A DNA stretch of 64,000 nucleotides from Halomonas piscis (GCF_031886125.1 NZ_CP119391.1:2046001-2110000); one strand, 5' to 3'; shown: positions 36,394 to 47,535, counted from the stretch's first letter. Numbers and translations: made by a program. The notes: a model not told the origin generated them from the letters alone.

Positions 36394-37790
36394 GCCCGGC
36401 GCTCCGCGCGGGCCGCCTCAAGGGCCTCCAGCAGGCGCTGGTGAATGCCGCCAAAGCCGCCGTTGGACATCACCACGATGCGGTCTCCGGCCTCGGCGCG
36501 GCCGACCGCCGCCGCCACCAGCGCGTCGATGTCGTCGTGCAGGCTGGCGCGCTCGCCCTGGGGGGCAATCAGAGACGCCAGCGACCAGTCGAGCCCCGGC
36601 GGCTGGTACCAGAAGGCGTGGTCGGCGCTGGCCACGCTCTTGTTGAGCCGCGCCTTGAGCGCGCCCAGGCGCATGGTGTTGGAGCGCGGCTCGATCACCG
36701 CCAAAAGCCGCCCCTTGGCCGTGGCCGCGCGCAGCCCGTCAAGGGTGGCGGCAATCGCCGTGGGGTGGTGGGCAAAGTCGTCGATCACCTGGATACCGGC
36801 CACCTCGCCGCGCACTTCCTGTCGCCGACGGGGGCTTTCAAAGCGGGAAAGCGCGGCGCAGCCCCGGGCCAGGTCCACCCCGCAGGCGTGGGCGGCGGCC
36901 AGCGCCGCCAGGGCGTTATAGCCGTTATATTCGCCGGTAAGCGACCACTCGACCATGGCATCGTCCCCGTTTGCCACGGCGTGCGTCACGCGAAAACGGC
37001 TGGCATCGTCGTGTTCGAGCGCCAGCTGCCATTCGCCATCGCCTTCCTTGCCAAAGCGCTCCACCGGCGTCCAGGCGCCCTGCTCCAATACGCGCTCCAG
37101 CGCCGGCTGGCCGCCGGCCACCAGCAGCCGGCCGTTGCCCGGCACGGTGCGCACCAGGTGATGGAACTGACGTTCTATCGCCGCCAGGTCGGGGAAAATA
37201 TCCGCGTGGTCAAACTCCAGGTTGCCCAGCACGGCGATGGTTGGCCGGTAGTGAACGAACTTGGAGCGCTTGTCGAAAAACGCCGTGTCGTACTCGTCGG
37301 CCTCCACCACAAAGGGGGCGTCCTCGCCGCCCAGGCGTGCCGACACGCCGAAGTTGCGCGGCACTCCGCCGATCAGAAAGCCGGGATGCTGACCCGCGCT
37401 CTCCAAAAGCCAGGCCAGCATGCTCGCCGTGGTGGTCTTGCCGTGGGTGCCGGCCACCGCTATCACCTTGCGGCCGGCAAGTACGTGCTCCCCCAGCCAC
37501 TGGGCGCCGGAGGTATAGGCAAGCCCGCGATTGAGCAGCGCCTCGACCTCGGGGTTGCCCCGGGACAGCGCATTGCCCACTATGACCAGGTCCGGCGCGG
37601 CCCCGGTGGTAGCGTCCAGATTGCCTGCGCCGTAGCCCTCCTGCAGGGCAATACCGGCGTTTTCCAGCTGGGTGCTCATGGGCGGGTAGACGTTGGCGTC
37701 GGAGCCGCTGACCCGGTGGCCAAGCTCCCGGGCCAGCAGCGCCAGGCTGCCCATGAAAGTGCCGCAGATACCGATAATATGCAGATGCAT
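36390..37790 (-). CDS. mpl: UDP-N-acetylmuramate:tripeptide ligase Mpl
   Basis: Recycles peptidoglycan by joining the tripeptide L-Ala-gamma-D-Glu-meso-Dap to UDP-MurNAc. The Mur ligase family layout is clear: N-terminal HIIGICGTFMGSLALLAREL, ATP loop AVAGTHGKTTTASMLAWLL and central EADEYDTAFFDKRSKFVHYRP. I start at ATG 37790 (MHLHIIG), matching E. coli Mpl (MRIHILG); GTG at 37799 is possible. Length 466 residues is normal. It is in one operon with ubiX and the LysE-type exporter. Confidence 0.96.
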   Translation of the reverse strand: MHLHIIGICGTFMGSLALLARELGHRVSGSDANVYPPMSTQLENAGIALQEGYGAGNLDATTGAAPDLVIVGNALSRGNPEVEALLNRGLAYTSGAQWLGEHVLAGRKVIAVAGTHGKTTTASMLAWLLESAGQHPGFLIGGVPRNFGVSARLGGEDAPFVVEADEYDTAFFDKRSKFVHYRPTIAVLGNLEFDHADIFPDLAAIERQFHHLVRTVPGNGRLLVAGGQPALERVLEQGAWTPVERFGKEGDGEWQLALEHDDASRFRVTHAVANGDDAMVEWSLTGEYNGYNALAALAAAHACGVDLARGCAALSRFESPRRRQEVRGEVAGIQVIDDFAHHPTAIAATLDGLRAATAKGRLLAVIEPRSNTMRLGALKARLNKSVASADHAFWYQPPGLDWSLASLIAPQGERASLHDDIDALVAAAVGRAEAGDRIVVMSNGGFGGIHQRLLEALEAARAERRA

Positions 37791-37943
37791 GCTGGTCACA
37801 CCCCTTGAAAGCCACGGTGGAAAAAGCCGGTTGAACGACGCCAGAGCCTAGCACGCCAGCGGTATCCGCTCACGCCGCAGGGTGACAAACGCGAATGCGT
37901 ATTGCACGATGGTCGAAGATTTCATGGCATTCAAGGAACGCCG

Positions 37944-38336
37944 ATGCGTATTGTAATCCGCTATTTCTTCCGCGGCCTGCGCCTGGTGCTGGCGCCGGTG
38001 ATGCTCATTTCCGAAAAGCTCTCCACGCCGAAATCGGTCGAGCGCAGCAAGGCCGAGCAGGCCGAGGTCGACCGCGCCTGCGACAAGCTCGCGCTCTACC
38101 AGTTTCGCACCTGCCCGTTCTGCATCAAGGTGCGCAAGGAAATGGCCCGGCTGGGCCTGGATATCGAGCGCCGTGACGCCCAGCTCGACCCCGAGCGCAA
38201 GCAGGAGCTCAAGGAAGGCGGCGGCCGGGTCAAGGTCCCCTGCCTGCGCATCGAAAACGACGACGGCCGCGTCGAATGGCTATACGAGTCCGACGACATC
38301 AACGCCTATCTCCATCGCCGCTTCGGCGCTGCCTGA
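37944..38336 (+). CDS. Glutaredoxin-domain protein
   Basis: A 130-residue protein with a short hydrophobic N-terminus (MRIVIRYFFRGLRLVLAPVM) and a glutaredoxin-like thioredoxin fold. The dithiol site is CPFC (C57, C60), followed by VKVPCLRIE, the cis-Pro loop, and LYESDDINAYL. The N-terminal segment may attach it to the membrane. AAGGAA lies ahead of ATG 37944; the longer frame lacks a binding site. Likely reduces protein disulfides or mixed glutathione disulfides; substrate unknown. Confidence 0.88.
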   Translation: MRIVIRYFFRGLRLVLAPVMLISEKLSTPKSVERSKAEQAEVDRACDKLALYQFRTCPFCIKVRKEMARLGLDIERRDAQLDPERKQELKEGGGRVKVPCLRIENDDGRVEWLYESDDINAYLHRRFGAA

Positions 38337-38542
38337 GCCTTCCCGGCCGGCAAGCGCCGGCTGCCCCGCCCTGACTCATTCGCCGGATGAATACCCCCTG
38401 TCATTATTTCGATTGTGCCTTGGCGGCACGCCGGCCAACAATCAGTAACGAAACGTCCATAAAGACTCCCCACAACAACCGCCCGTTGTTATCCGGCAAC
38501 GGCCAACAATAAACACCCAACAATAACCACAGGGACTTCATC

Positions 38543-40162
38543 ATGACCGTGACGACCAGCTCTCGCACTACCGTCGGGCCGCGCATTAAAAAGACGCTGC
38601 TGGCCACTGCTATCTCCGCCACCCTTGCCGGCGCCGGCCTCTTCGCCACCGCCGCCCAGGCGGAAAACACCCTGCGCATGGCCTACGACGCCGACCCGGT
38701 CTCGCTGGACATTCACGAGCAGCTCTCCGGCGGCATCATGCAGCTCTCCCACCTGCTGTTCGACCCGCTGGTGCGCTGGGACCAGTCGCTCAACTTCGAG
38801 CCGCGCCTGGCCACCGACTGGGAGCAGGTGGACGACACCACCATGCGCATGACCCTGCGCGACGACGTCACCTTTCACAGCGGCAACCCCTTTACCGCCG
38901 AGGACGTGGTCTGGACCATCGAGCGGCTGAAGCGCAGCCCGGACTTCAAGGCAATCTTTGACCCCATCGCAAGCGCCGAGGTCGTCGACGAGCACACCGT
39001 CGAGATCAACACCGTCAGGCCCTACCCGCTGCTGCTCAACCTGGCCACCTATATCTTCCCCATGGACAGCGAGTTCTATTCCGGGAAGGCCCCGGACGGC
39101 GACCCCAAGGACGAGATCGTCAAGAACGGCAACTCCTACGCCTCCACCCACGTCTCCGGCACCGGCCCCTACACCGTGGTGGAGCGCCAGCAGGGCGTGC
39201 GCACCGAGTTTGCCCGCAATCCCGACTACTGGGATGACGCCTCCCCGGGCAACGTCGACACCCTGGTGCTGACGCCGATCAGCGAAAACGCCACCCGGGT
39301 CGCCGCCCTTCTCTCCGGCGACGTGGACTTCATCGCCCCGGTGCCGCCCAACGATCTGGAGCGTGTGCGCCAAAGCGACGACGCCAAGCTGGTCACCATG
39401 TCCGGCACCCGCATCATCATGCTGCACATGAACCAGAAGCGCGTGGAAGCCTTTGAAGACCCCCGGGTGCGCAAGGCGTTTGCCTACGCCGTCAATCAGG
39501 AAGGCATCGCCGACCGGCTGATGAAAGGCTTTGCCACCCCGGCTGCCCAGATGTCGCCGGAAAGCTACGTGGGCCACGTGGACTCGCTCACGCCGCGCTA
39601 CGACGTGGCCAGGGCCAAAGAGCTGATGGCCGAGGCCGGCTACGCCGACGGCTTCGAGATCAGCATGATGTCGCCCAACAACCGCTACGTGAACGACGCC
39701 AAGATTGCCCAGGCGGTGGCGGCGATGCTGGCACGCATCAACGTCGACGTGAATCTCAAGACCCTGCCCAAGGCCCAGTACTGGGGCGAGTTCGACAACC
39801 GCGCGGCGGACATGATGCTGATCGGCTGGCACGCCGACACCGAGGACAGCGCCAACTTCCACGAGTATCTCACCGCCTGCCCGGACGCCGACAGCGGCGC
39901 CGGCCAGTACAACGCCGGCAACTACTGCAACCCGGAGCTGGACAAGCTGGTCATGGAAGCCAACCAGGAAATCGATCTGGAAAAGCGCGCCGAAATGCTC
40001 CAGCAGGTCGAGCAGACGCTTTACGACGACGCCGCCTTCGTCCCGCTTCACTGGCAGGACCTGGCCTGGGCCTCCGCCGTCAACGCCGAGATCGAGCCGG
40101 TGCTCAACGTGATGAACTTCCCCTACCTCGGTGACCTGGTGGTACACGACAACGCGGAATAG
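38543..40162 (+). CDS. Peptide ABC transporter, periplasmic binding protein (family 5)
   Basis: A 539-residue SBP_bac_5 protein (DppA/OppA-like), with a long n-region and a signal peptide ending at ATAAQAE (about residue 41). AGGGAC precedes the ATG. Core motifs are DPLVRWDQSLNFEPRLATDWEQVDD and AFAYAVNQEGIADRLMKG. It starts a five-gene importer operon followed by a LysR regulator and prolidase, which suggests di- or oligopeptides as ligand; glutathione, nickel or opine-like substrates remain possible for this family. Confidence 0.93.
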   Translation: MTVTTSSRTTVGPRIKKTLLATAISATLAGAGLFATAAQAENTLRMAYDADPVSLDIHEQLSGGIMQLSHLLFDPLVRWDQSLNFEPRLATDWEQVDDTTMRMTLRDDVTFHSGNPFTAEDVVWTIERLKRSPDFKAIFDPIASAEVVDEHTVEINTVRPYPLLLNLATYIFPMDSEFYSGKAPDGDPKDEIVKNGNSYASTHVSGTGPYTVVERQQGVRTEFARNPDYWDDASPGNVDTLVLTPISENATRVAALLSGDVDFIAPVPPNDLERVRQSDDAKLVTMSGTRIIMLHMNQKRVEAFEDPRVRKAFAYAVNQEGIADRLMKGFATPAAQMSPESYVGHVDSLTPRYDVARAKELMAEAGYADGFEISMMSPNNRYVNDAKIAQAVAAMLARINVDVNLKTLPKAQYWGEFDNRAADMMLIGWHADTEDSANFHEYLTACPDADSGAGQYNAGNYCNPELDKLVMEANQEIDLEKRAEMLQQVEQTLYDDAAFVPLHWQDLAWASAVNAEIEPVLNVMNFPYLGDLVVHDNAE

Positions 40163-40253
40163 TCCCGTCGTTCGAGTGCCTTGACCAACCCGCTTGACGA
40201 CGCGCCCCGCCCGGGGCGCGTTGCTCCCCTGTTGCCGCTACGGGACATTCTCC

Positions 40254-41300
40254 ATGATCGCCTTTCTGATCAAGCGCCTTTTTCATGCCCTGCTGGTGAT
40301 GTTTGTCATCAGCCTCATCGCCTTCGCCATTCAGGACAACCTGGGCGACCCCATTCAGCAGCTGGTGGGCCAGTCGGTGCCGGAGAGCGAGCGCGAGGCC
40401 CTGCGCGAAGAGTTCGGCCTCAATGACCCGTTTATTACCCAGTACCTGCGCTTTGCCGGCAATGCGCTGCAGCTGGATTTCGGCTATTCCTACGTGTTCA
40501 ACCAGCCCACCACCGAGGTCATCGCCCGGCACCTGCCGGCCACCCTCGAGCTGGTGGCGGCGGCGACGTTTCTGATCATCGCGCTGTCGATTCCCATCGG
40601 CGTCTACAGCGCGATCAAGCCCCGGGCCTGGCTTACGCGGTTTTTCATGAGCGTGTCGATCGTTGGCATCTCGATTCCGGTGTTTCTCACCGCCATCGTG
40701 CTGATCCAGATCTTTGCCATCGGCATCAGCTGGGCGCCCTTCCCCGCGGATACCGGCTGGGGCGCCTGGCTCAACGACGTGCTCTCCACCGAGGGCGGCA
40801 TGCCGGCCTACGGCCGGGGCGATCCGGTGCCGGTGTTCGGCCCCTGGGAAACCAACTTCTCAAGCCTCGACGGGCTCAAATACCTGGTGCTGCCGGCGGT
40901 GTCGCTGGCCTCGATCATGCTGCCGCTGTTTATCCGCCTGATCCGCGCCGAAATGCTCGAGGTGCTGCAGTCCGACTACGTCAAGTTTGCCCGGGCCAAG
41001 GGCATTTCCATGCGCCGCATCTACTTTCTGCACGCGCTGAAAAACACCATGCTGCCGGTGATTACCGTGGGCGGGGTGCAGATCGGCACCCTGGTGGCCT
41101 ACACCATTCTCACCGAGACGGTATTCCAGTGGCCGGGCATGGGGCTGATGTTTCTCAACGCCATCCAGCGCTCGGACATTCCGCTGATCGTCACCTACCT
41201 GATGATCGTGGGCCTGATTTTCGTGATCACCAACACCCTGGTCGATCTGATCTACGGCCTGGTCAACCCCACCGTCAAACTTACAGGGAAGCCCGCATGA
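40254..41300 (+). CDS. Peptide ABC transporter permease 1
   Basis: A 348-residue DppB/OppB-type inner-membrane permease with about six helices. The cytoplasmic ATPase-coupling loop EVLQSDYVKFARAKGIS matches the EAA motif. I start at MIAFLIKRLFHALLVMF (40254), the usual family N-terminus; the longer frame adds 20 residues without a binding site. Compared with shorter DppB proteins it has an insert around residues 170-215 (DTGWGAWLNDVLS region). It overlaps the next gene by ATGA. Confidence 0.93.
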   Translation: MIAFLIKRLFHALLVMFVISLIAFAIQDNLGDPIQQLVGQSVPESEREALREEFGLNDPFITQYLRFAGNALQLDFGYSYVFNQPTTEVIARHLPATLELVAAATFLIIALSIPIGVYSAIKPRAWLTRFFMSVSIVGISIPVFLTAIVLIQIFAIGISWAPFPADTGWGAWLNDVLSTEGGMPAYGRGDPVPVFGPWETNFSSLDGLKYLVLPAVSLASIMLPLFIRLIRAEMLEVLQSDYVKFARAKGISMRRIYFLHALKNTMLPVITVGGVQIGTLVAYTILTETVFQWPGMGLMFLNAIQRSDIPLIVTYLMIVGLIFVITNTLVDLIYGLVNPTVKLTGKPA

Positions 41301-42268
41301 GCCAGCCGATCCCCACGCCCGAAACCCAGGCCAAGGCCCTGCCGGCGCTGCCCGGCCGCTGGGCGCGCTTTCGCGATTCCTACCTGCTTTACAGCTTCAA
41401 GCGCGACGTCATCGCCCAGCTCAGCCTGCTGACCTTTATCGCGCTGCTGGCCGCCGCGGTGCTCGCTCCCTGGATTGCGCCGGTGAACCCCTACGACCTG
41501 GCCCAGATCGATATTCTGGCCTCGGAGCTGCCGCCCTTCTGGGTCGAGGGCAGCGACCCGGCCTACTGGCTGGGCACCGACGCCCAGGGCCGGGACATGC
41601 TCTCCACCATTCTCTACGGCGCCCGGGTCTCGCTGGTCATCGGCTTTGGCGCGGTGGCGCTGCAGGCGATTCTCGGCGTGAGCTTCGGCCTGATGGCCGG
41701 CTACCTGGGCGGCCGCGTGGACGCTTTCCTGATGCGCATGGCGGATATCCAGCTATCGTTTTCCACCCTGATGGTGGCGATCATCGTCGGCGCGCTGGTC
41801 AAGGCGGTATTCGGCGGGGCCACCTTCAGCGCCTACGCCGTGCCGCTTCTGGTGGTGATCATCGGCCTGGCCGAGTGGCCCCAGTACGCGCGTACCGTGC
41901 GCGCCTCGGTGCTGGCGGAGAAAAGCAAGGAATACGTCGACGCCGCCCGGGTCATGGGGCTGAAAAGCCGGCGGATCATGTTTCGCCACGTGCTGCCCAA
42001 CACCCTGTCGCCGATATTCGTGATTTCCACGGTGCAGATCGCCAACGCGATCATTTCCGAAGCGGCGCTGTCGTTTCTGGGGCTGGGCATGCCGGAAACG
42101 CACCCGTCCCTTGGCTCGCTGATCAAGGCCGGCTTTGACTACATCCAGTCCGGCTCCTGGTGGATCACCCTGATCCCCGGGGCGGTGCTGGTGGTGCTGG
42201 TGCTGTCGATCAACCTGCTGGGCGACTGGCTGCGCGACGTGATGAACCCGCGTCTTTACAAGGGCTAA
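41297..42268 (+). CDS. Peptide ABC transporter permease 2
   Basis: A 323-residue DppC/OppC-type permease. N-terminal OppC_N segment (YLLYSFKRDVIAQLSLL) precedes the transport domain, which has WLGTDAQGRDMLSTILYGARVSL and coupling loop EYVDAARVMGLKSRRI. The start ATG overlaps the previous stop. It pairs with the first permease to form the channel. Confidence 0.94.
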   Translation: MSQPIPTPETQAKALPALPGRWARFRDSYLLYSFKRDVIAQLSLLTFIALLAAAVLAPWIAPVNPYDLAQIDILASELPPFWVEGSDPAYWLGTDAQGRDMLSTILYGARVSLVIGFGAVALQAILGVSFGLMAGYLGGRVDAFLMRMADIQLSFSTLMVAIIVGALVKAVFGGATFSAYAVPLLVVIIGLAEWPQYARTVRASVLAEKSKEYVDAARVMGLKSRRIMFRHVLPNTLSPIFVISTVQIANAIISEAALSFLGLGMPETHPSLGSLIKAGFDYIQSGSWWITLIPGAVLVVLVLSINLLGDWLRDVMNPRLYKG

Positions 42269-42305
42269 AGGCATCAACGCTAAAACAACAGGGGCTCAAG
42301 ACACT

Positions 42306-43318
42306 ATGGCACTGCTGGAAGTCAACCACCTCGACGTCCGCTTCGCCCTGCGCAAGGGCGAGGTGCGCGCCCTGCGCGACGTCAATTTTACCCTGGAGCG
42401 CGGCGAGCGGCTGGGCATCGTCGGCGAGTCCGGCGCGGGCAAGTCCGTGGCCGCCTTTGCGCTTTTGAACCTGATCGCCAAGCCCGGCTTCATCGCCGGC
42501 GGCGAGGTCAACTTTGACGGCAAGACGCTCAACCACATGGGCGAGCGCGGCCTGCGCCGGGTTCGCGGCAACCGCATCTCGATGATCTTTCAGGATCCGA
42601 TGATGACGCTCAACCCGGTGCTCTCCATCGGCGAGCAGATGATCGAAGCGATCAAGGCCCACCGCCGCACCGGCACCAAAGCCGCCCGCAAGATTGCCCT
42701 GGACCGGCTGCGCCAGGTGCAGATTCCCTCGCCGGAGGCGCGGCTCGACCAGTACCCCCACGAGCTTTCGGGGGGCATGCGCCAGCGGGTGATCATCGCC
42801 ATCGCGCTGCTGCTCGACCCGGACATCGTCATCGCCGACGAGCCCACCACCGCCCTGGACGTGACCATTCAGGCGGAAATCATGGCACTTTTGCTCAGTC
42901 TCTGCGAAGAGCACAACGTGGGGCTGATTCTGATCACCCACGACCTGGGCGTGGTCAGCCAGGTTACCCAGCGCATGCTGGTGATGTACGCCGGCCGAGT
43001 GATCGAGCAGGGGCCCACCCGTGAGATCATCAACGACCCTCAGCACCCCTACACCCAGGGGCTGATCAACGCCCTGCCGCAAATGGCCACCCCCGGCGAG
43101 CCGCTCAACCAGATTCGCGGCAGCATGCCCTCGCTTGACAACCTGCCGAGCGGCTGCGCGTTTCATCCGCGCTGCGACTTTATTCGCCGAGCCGACGGCG
43201 AAGTGCGCCCGGCCTGCGTGGAACAGGTGCCGGGCTTCACCGTGTCCGGCAACTGCCGGGTCGCCTGCCACATGGTCGAAGAGCTGCAGCAGGACCGCCG
43301 CCTGAAGGAGGCAAGCCA

Positions 43319-43322
<4 letters not shown>
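42306..43322 (+). CDS. Peptide ABC transporter ATPase (DppD-like)
   Basis: A 338-residue ATPase with Walker A GESGAGKS, Q-loop IFQDPMMTLNP, signature LSGGMRQR, Walker B IADEPTTALD and switch His in ITHDLGVV. The C-terminal oligopeptide-transporter domain has the Cys-rich SGCAFHPRC...C...C pattern that in DppD relatives can hold a 4Fe-4S cluster. Its stop overlaps the next gene by four bases. Confidence 0.94.
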
Positions 43323-44401
<1,079 letters not shown>

Positions 44402-44453
44402 ACGGCAAGGCCGCCTGAAAGCGGCCACCTTCTTCTAACGGACAGAACAGACC

Positions 44454-45371
44454 ATGGAAATACGCTGGCTGGAAGACTTCATCGCCCTGGCCAGAACGCG
44501 GCATTTCTCCCGCGCCGCCGACGAGCAGCACGTGACTCAGCCGACGTTTTCCCGTCGCATCAAGCTGCTGGAAGAAGAAATGGGCGCGACGCTGATCAAC
44601 CGGCAAACGCTGCCGTTGTCGCTCACCGCCGAGGGCGAGGAATTTCTCGCCCTGTGCGAAAAGATCACCGAGGGCGTACGCGTAACCCGGGAGCGCATCC
44701 GCGATATCAGCGCCGGCCACGACCGGCGCATCGCCGTGGCCGCGCCGCAGAGCCTGCTGGCGCACTTTCTCCCCGAGTGGCTGGCCGCCACGGGCCTCGA
44801 AGGCCGCGTTGAGCCCTACCTGCGCGCCACTGGCTGGGTTGCAGCGGACTACTTCAAGGCGCTCAACCGCGGCGAGTGCGACCTGGCGCTGTGCTACTGG
44901 CCCCTTGAGCGCTGCGACCTGGAGCTGGATAATAGCGCCTGCCGCTACCGCACCCTGGGCTACGAGCACCTGATTCCGGTCAGCGCCCCCGCGCCCGACG
45001 GCACGCCGCGCTTTACCCTGCCGGCCAGCCGCCGTTCGCCTGTCCCCTGGTTTGCCTATCCCAGGCTCGGGCTTTTAGGGGCAGCGCTAAAGACGCACCT
45101 GGCGCGCCTGCCCGAGGCCCCCGGTCTGGCGGTCAAAAGCGAGAATCTCTACGCCGCCGGCATCAAGGAGCTGGTCGCCCTGGGCTACGGCGTCGGCTGG
45201 CTGCCCGAACGCAGCGTACGCCGCGCGCTAGCGTCGGGCACTCTGGTGCGCGCCGGCGATACCCGTTGGGATGTCCCCCTGGCACTGCGCCTTTACCGCC
45301 ACCGGCATCACCACCACGCCGAGCTGGATGTTCTCTGGGGCGAGCTTGCTGCGACGGAGGCCTCGCGCTGA
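44454..45371 (+). CDS. LysR-family transcriptional regulator
   Basis: A 305-residue regulator with an N-terminal winged helix-turn-helix (MEIRWLEDFIALARTRHFSRAADEQHVTQPTFSRRIKLLE start) and a C-terminal inducer-binding domain (about 90-300). It is unusual among LysR genes in lying downstream of, and in the same direction as, the operon it probably controls, with pepQ just behind. The ligand is unknown; a peptide or amino acid is a reasonable guess from context. The C-terminus has a run of His (HRHHHHAE). Confidence 0.9.
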   Translation: MEIRWLEDFIALARTRHFSRAADEQHVTQPTFSRRIKLLEEEMGATLINRQTLPLSLTAEGEEFLALCEKITEGVRVTRERIRDISAGHDRRIAVAAPQSLLAHFLPEWLAATGLEGRVEPYLRATGWVAADYFKALNRGECDLALCYWPLERCDLELDNSACRYRTLGYEHLIPVSAPAPDGTPRFTLPASRRSPVPWFAYPRLGLLGAALKTHLARLPEAPGLAVKSENLYAAGIKELVALGYGVGWLPERSVRRALASGTLVRAGDTRWDVPLALRLYRHRHHHHAELDVLWGELAATEASR

Positions 45372-45436
45372 TTCGCCGGCGCCGACCGCAGTGGCTTCTC
45401 CCCGCTTTTCCCACACACGCCCACAACGGAGCTCCC

Positions 45437-46747
45437 ATGGCCGATACCCTTGATCGCCTGCAAAAAGATCACATCCAACGGCTGTTAACGGCCTACCGCG
45501 AGCTGATGCGCCAGCACGAGCTGGACGCCATCGCGCTTTACAGCGGCCACGCCCTGCCCCACTACGGCGACGACCAGTACCCCGAGTTTCAGGCTAGCGG
45601 GCACTTCATGCACTGGACGGCGCTGCTTGAGGCCCAGCACAGCTGGCTTGTAATCACCCCCGATGCCAAGCCGCGGCTGGTGCTGCACGCGCCCACGGAC
45701 TTCTGGCATCTGACGCCGTCGCTTCCCGACGAACCCTGGGTCGGCGAGTTTGATATCGAGCTGGTCAATGAAGCCACCGCCCCGGCGCTCAAAGGTCGGG
45801 TGGCGCTGATCGGCAACGTCGAAGCGCTGCAGGACGGCCCGGTTGCCGTGCCCCACGGCGAGGCCAACCCGCCGGCGCTGACACATGCCCTGGACGAGCT
45901 GCGCCTGTACAAAAGCCCCTATGAGATCGCCTGCCTGCGCGAAGCCAATCGCCTGGCCATGGCCGGCCACGAGGCCGCCCACGCCGGCTTTGCCGGCGCC
46001 GGTGCCGAGCTCGATATTCAACTCGCCTACCTCGGCGCCAGCCGCCAGCGCGAATCCCACGTGCCCTACGACAACATCGTCGGGCTCAACGAACACGCCG
46101 GCGTGCTGCACTACCAGCACTACGACCTGAATGCCCCGACCGGGCGCTACAGCCTGCTGGTCGATGCCGGGCGGCGCTTTCGCGGCTACTGCTCGGATAT
46201 TACCCGCACCCACGCCGGCCCGGACGCCCCGGCGCTTTTTGGCCGGTTGATCAAGGCCATGCACGAGCTCAAGGATTCGCTGGTAGCCGATGTTGCTCCG
46301 GGCGTTGACTACGCCAGCCTGCAGCTTTCCATGCATCGCCGGCTGGCCGACATCCTGGTCAGCCACGATCTCTACCGCGGCACCGCCGACGACTGCGTGG
46401 CAAGCGGCGCCACCCGGGCCTTCTGCCCCCACGGCGTGGGCCATTCCCTGGGCATCCAGGTGCACGACGTGGCCGGGCTGACCGCCCCGGACGGCACCCC
46501 CGCGCCGGCCCCGGAAGACCACCCGGCGCTGCGGCTTACCCGCACCCTTGCGCCGGGCATGGTGGTCACCATCGAACCGGGGCTCTACTTTATTCCCATG
46601 CTGCTGGAGCCGCTGCGCCATACCGACGTGCCGGTCAACTGGCCGCTGGTCGAGCAGCTCCAGCCCTGCGGCGGCATTCGCATCGAAGACAACGTCGCGG
46701 TCACCGCTAGCGGGTTTGACAACCTCACGCCCAAAGCCGCTATCTGA
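45437..46747 (+). CDS. pepQ: Xaa-Pro dipeptidase PepQ
   Basis: A cytoplasmic M24-family metallopeptidase cutting dipeptides with C-terminal proline. The 436 residues match E. coli PepQ (443). The five metal ligands are visible: Asp in LVDAGRR and SDITRTH, His in PHGVGHSLG, Glu in TIEPGLYF and Glu in GIRIEDNVAV. Start ATG 45437 follows GGAG by five bases. Placement after a peptide importer suggests it processes imported Pro-dipeptides. Some relatives also hydrolyse organophosphate triesters. Confidence 0.95.
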   Translation: MADTLDRLQKDHIQRLLTAYRELMRQHELDAIALYSGHALPHYGDDQYPEFQASGHFMHWTALLEAQHSWLVITPDAKPRLVLHAPTDFWHLTPSLPDEPWVGEFDIELVNEATAPALKGRVALIGNVEALQDGPVAVPHGEANPPALTHALDELRLYKSPYEIACLREANRLAMAGHEAAHAGFAGAGAELDIQLAYLGASRQRESHVPYDNIVGLNEHAGVLHYQHYDLNAPTGRYSLLVDAGRRFRGYCSDITRTHAGPDAPALFGRLIKAMHELKDSLVADVAPGVDYASLQLSMHRRLADILVSHDLYRGTADDCVASGATRAFCPHGVGHSLGIQVHDVAGLTAPDGTPAPAPEDHPALRLTRTLAPGMVVTIEPGLYFIPMLLEPLRHTDVPVNWPLVEQLQPCGGIRIEDNVAVTASGFDNLTPKAAI

Positions 46748-46859
46748 GGTTTCCCCCGAGGGAGAAAACACCTCGCTGATCGATGCTACGCGATAAAGTC
46801 GCTGAACTTTTCCCTCGGCGGCCAGTCTTAATCACCAGTTGAACAAGCAGCGCGGCTTC

Positions 46860-46888
46860 TTGACAGACGCCGTCAGGCGCACAAGAAT
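46860..46888 (+). promoter_or_regulatory. Candidate promoter of azurin
   Basis: A perfect TTGACA (46860-46865) and AAGAAT (46883-46888) are 17 bp apart, giving a leader of about 125 bases. The spacer itself contains an imperfect GACGCCGTCAGGCG palindrome. No clear Anr/FNR box is visible. Confidence 0.5.
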
Positions 46889-47021
46889 GGAACGCGCTTT
46901 ATTCATTACGGACGGCAAGCAGCACTCGGCAACGTCCTCAGCCACGGCGAACGTTGCCACCGTCGTTGCGGACACTTTGCACGTCAAACCCCGCTAGCCA
47001 AAAAGAGTAAGGACCGACATC

Positions 47022-47489
47022 ATGAAAACATCCTGGATGCTGATTCCCGCCGCCGCTATTGCCGCCATGGCGTTTGCGTCTCCGACCATGGCCGCCGACG
47101 AGTGCGAACTGACCATCGAAGGCGATGACCAGATGCAGTTCAACAAGGACGAAATGAGCGTTCCGGCCAGCTGCGACGAAGTCACCGTTACCCTCAAGCA
47201 CACCGGCGAAATGGACGTCAGCGCCATGGGCCACAACTGGGTGCTGTCGGATTCCGACGTCTATGAAGACGTCGCCAAGGACGGCATGGGCAAAGGGCTG
47301 GAAAACGACTACCTGCCCGAGGATGACGAGCGCGTCATCGCCCACACCGAGGTTGTCGGCGGCGGCGAAGAAACCAGCGTGACCTTCTCCACCGAAGGCC
47401 TCGAAGATCGCGATCTGACCTTCTTCTGCTCCTTCCCGGGCCACTACGCGTCCATGAACGGCAGCTTCACCGTCACCAAGGAAGACTAA
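47022..47489 (+). CDS. azu: Azurin, periplasmic type 1 copper protein
   Basis: A 155-residue precursor of a small blue-copper electron carrier. The signal peptide ends at PTMAA and mature protein starts near A25. Copper ligands are H71 (MGHNW), C136, H141 and M145 (CSFPGHYASM); C28 and C51 form the conserved disulfide. Mature length (about 130) fits azurin. It may pass electrons to cytochrome oxidase or peroxidase; no partner genes are adjacent, and it has its own promoter and terminator. Confidence 0.97.
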   Translation: MKTSWMLIPAAAIAAMAFASPTMAADECELTIEGDDQMQFNKDEMSVPASCDEVTVTLKHTGEMDVSAMGHNWVLSDSDVYEDVAKDGMGKGLENDYLPEDDERVIAHTEVVGGGEETSVTFSTEGLEDRDLTFFCSFPGHYASMNGSFTVTKED

Positions 47490-47535
47490 AGCGGCCAAGT
47501 ACCGGGCCGCGAGCTCGAGCCCCGCTTTACCCAAG

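Noticed and set aside
38340..38375. GCCGGC-AAGC-GCCGGC hairpin after the glutaredoxin-like gene as a terminator
   Set aside because: Short stem and no T-run follows; too weak to call.
38460..38530. Repeated CAACAATAA-like words as a CRISPR or tandem repeat
   Set aside because: Only two or three irregular short matches in an AT-richer promoter region; no regular spacing. No CRISPR array was found in the window.
38489..40147. A 552-codon minus-strand frame opposite the peptide-binding protein
   Set aside because: Antisense to a well-supported gene with signal peptide and family motifs; no recognisable protein features of its own.
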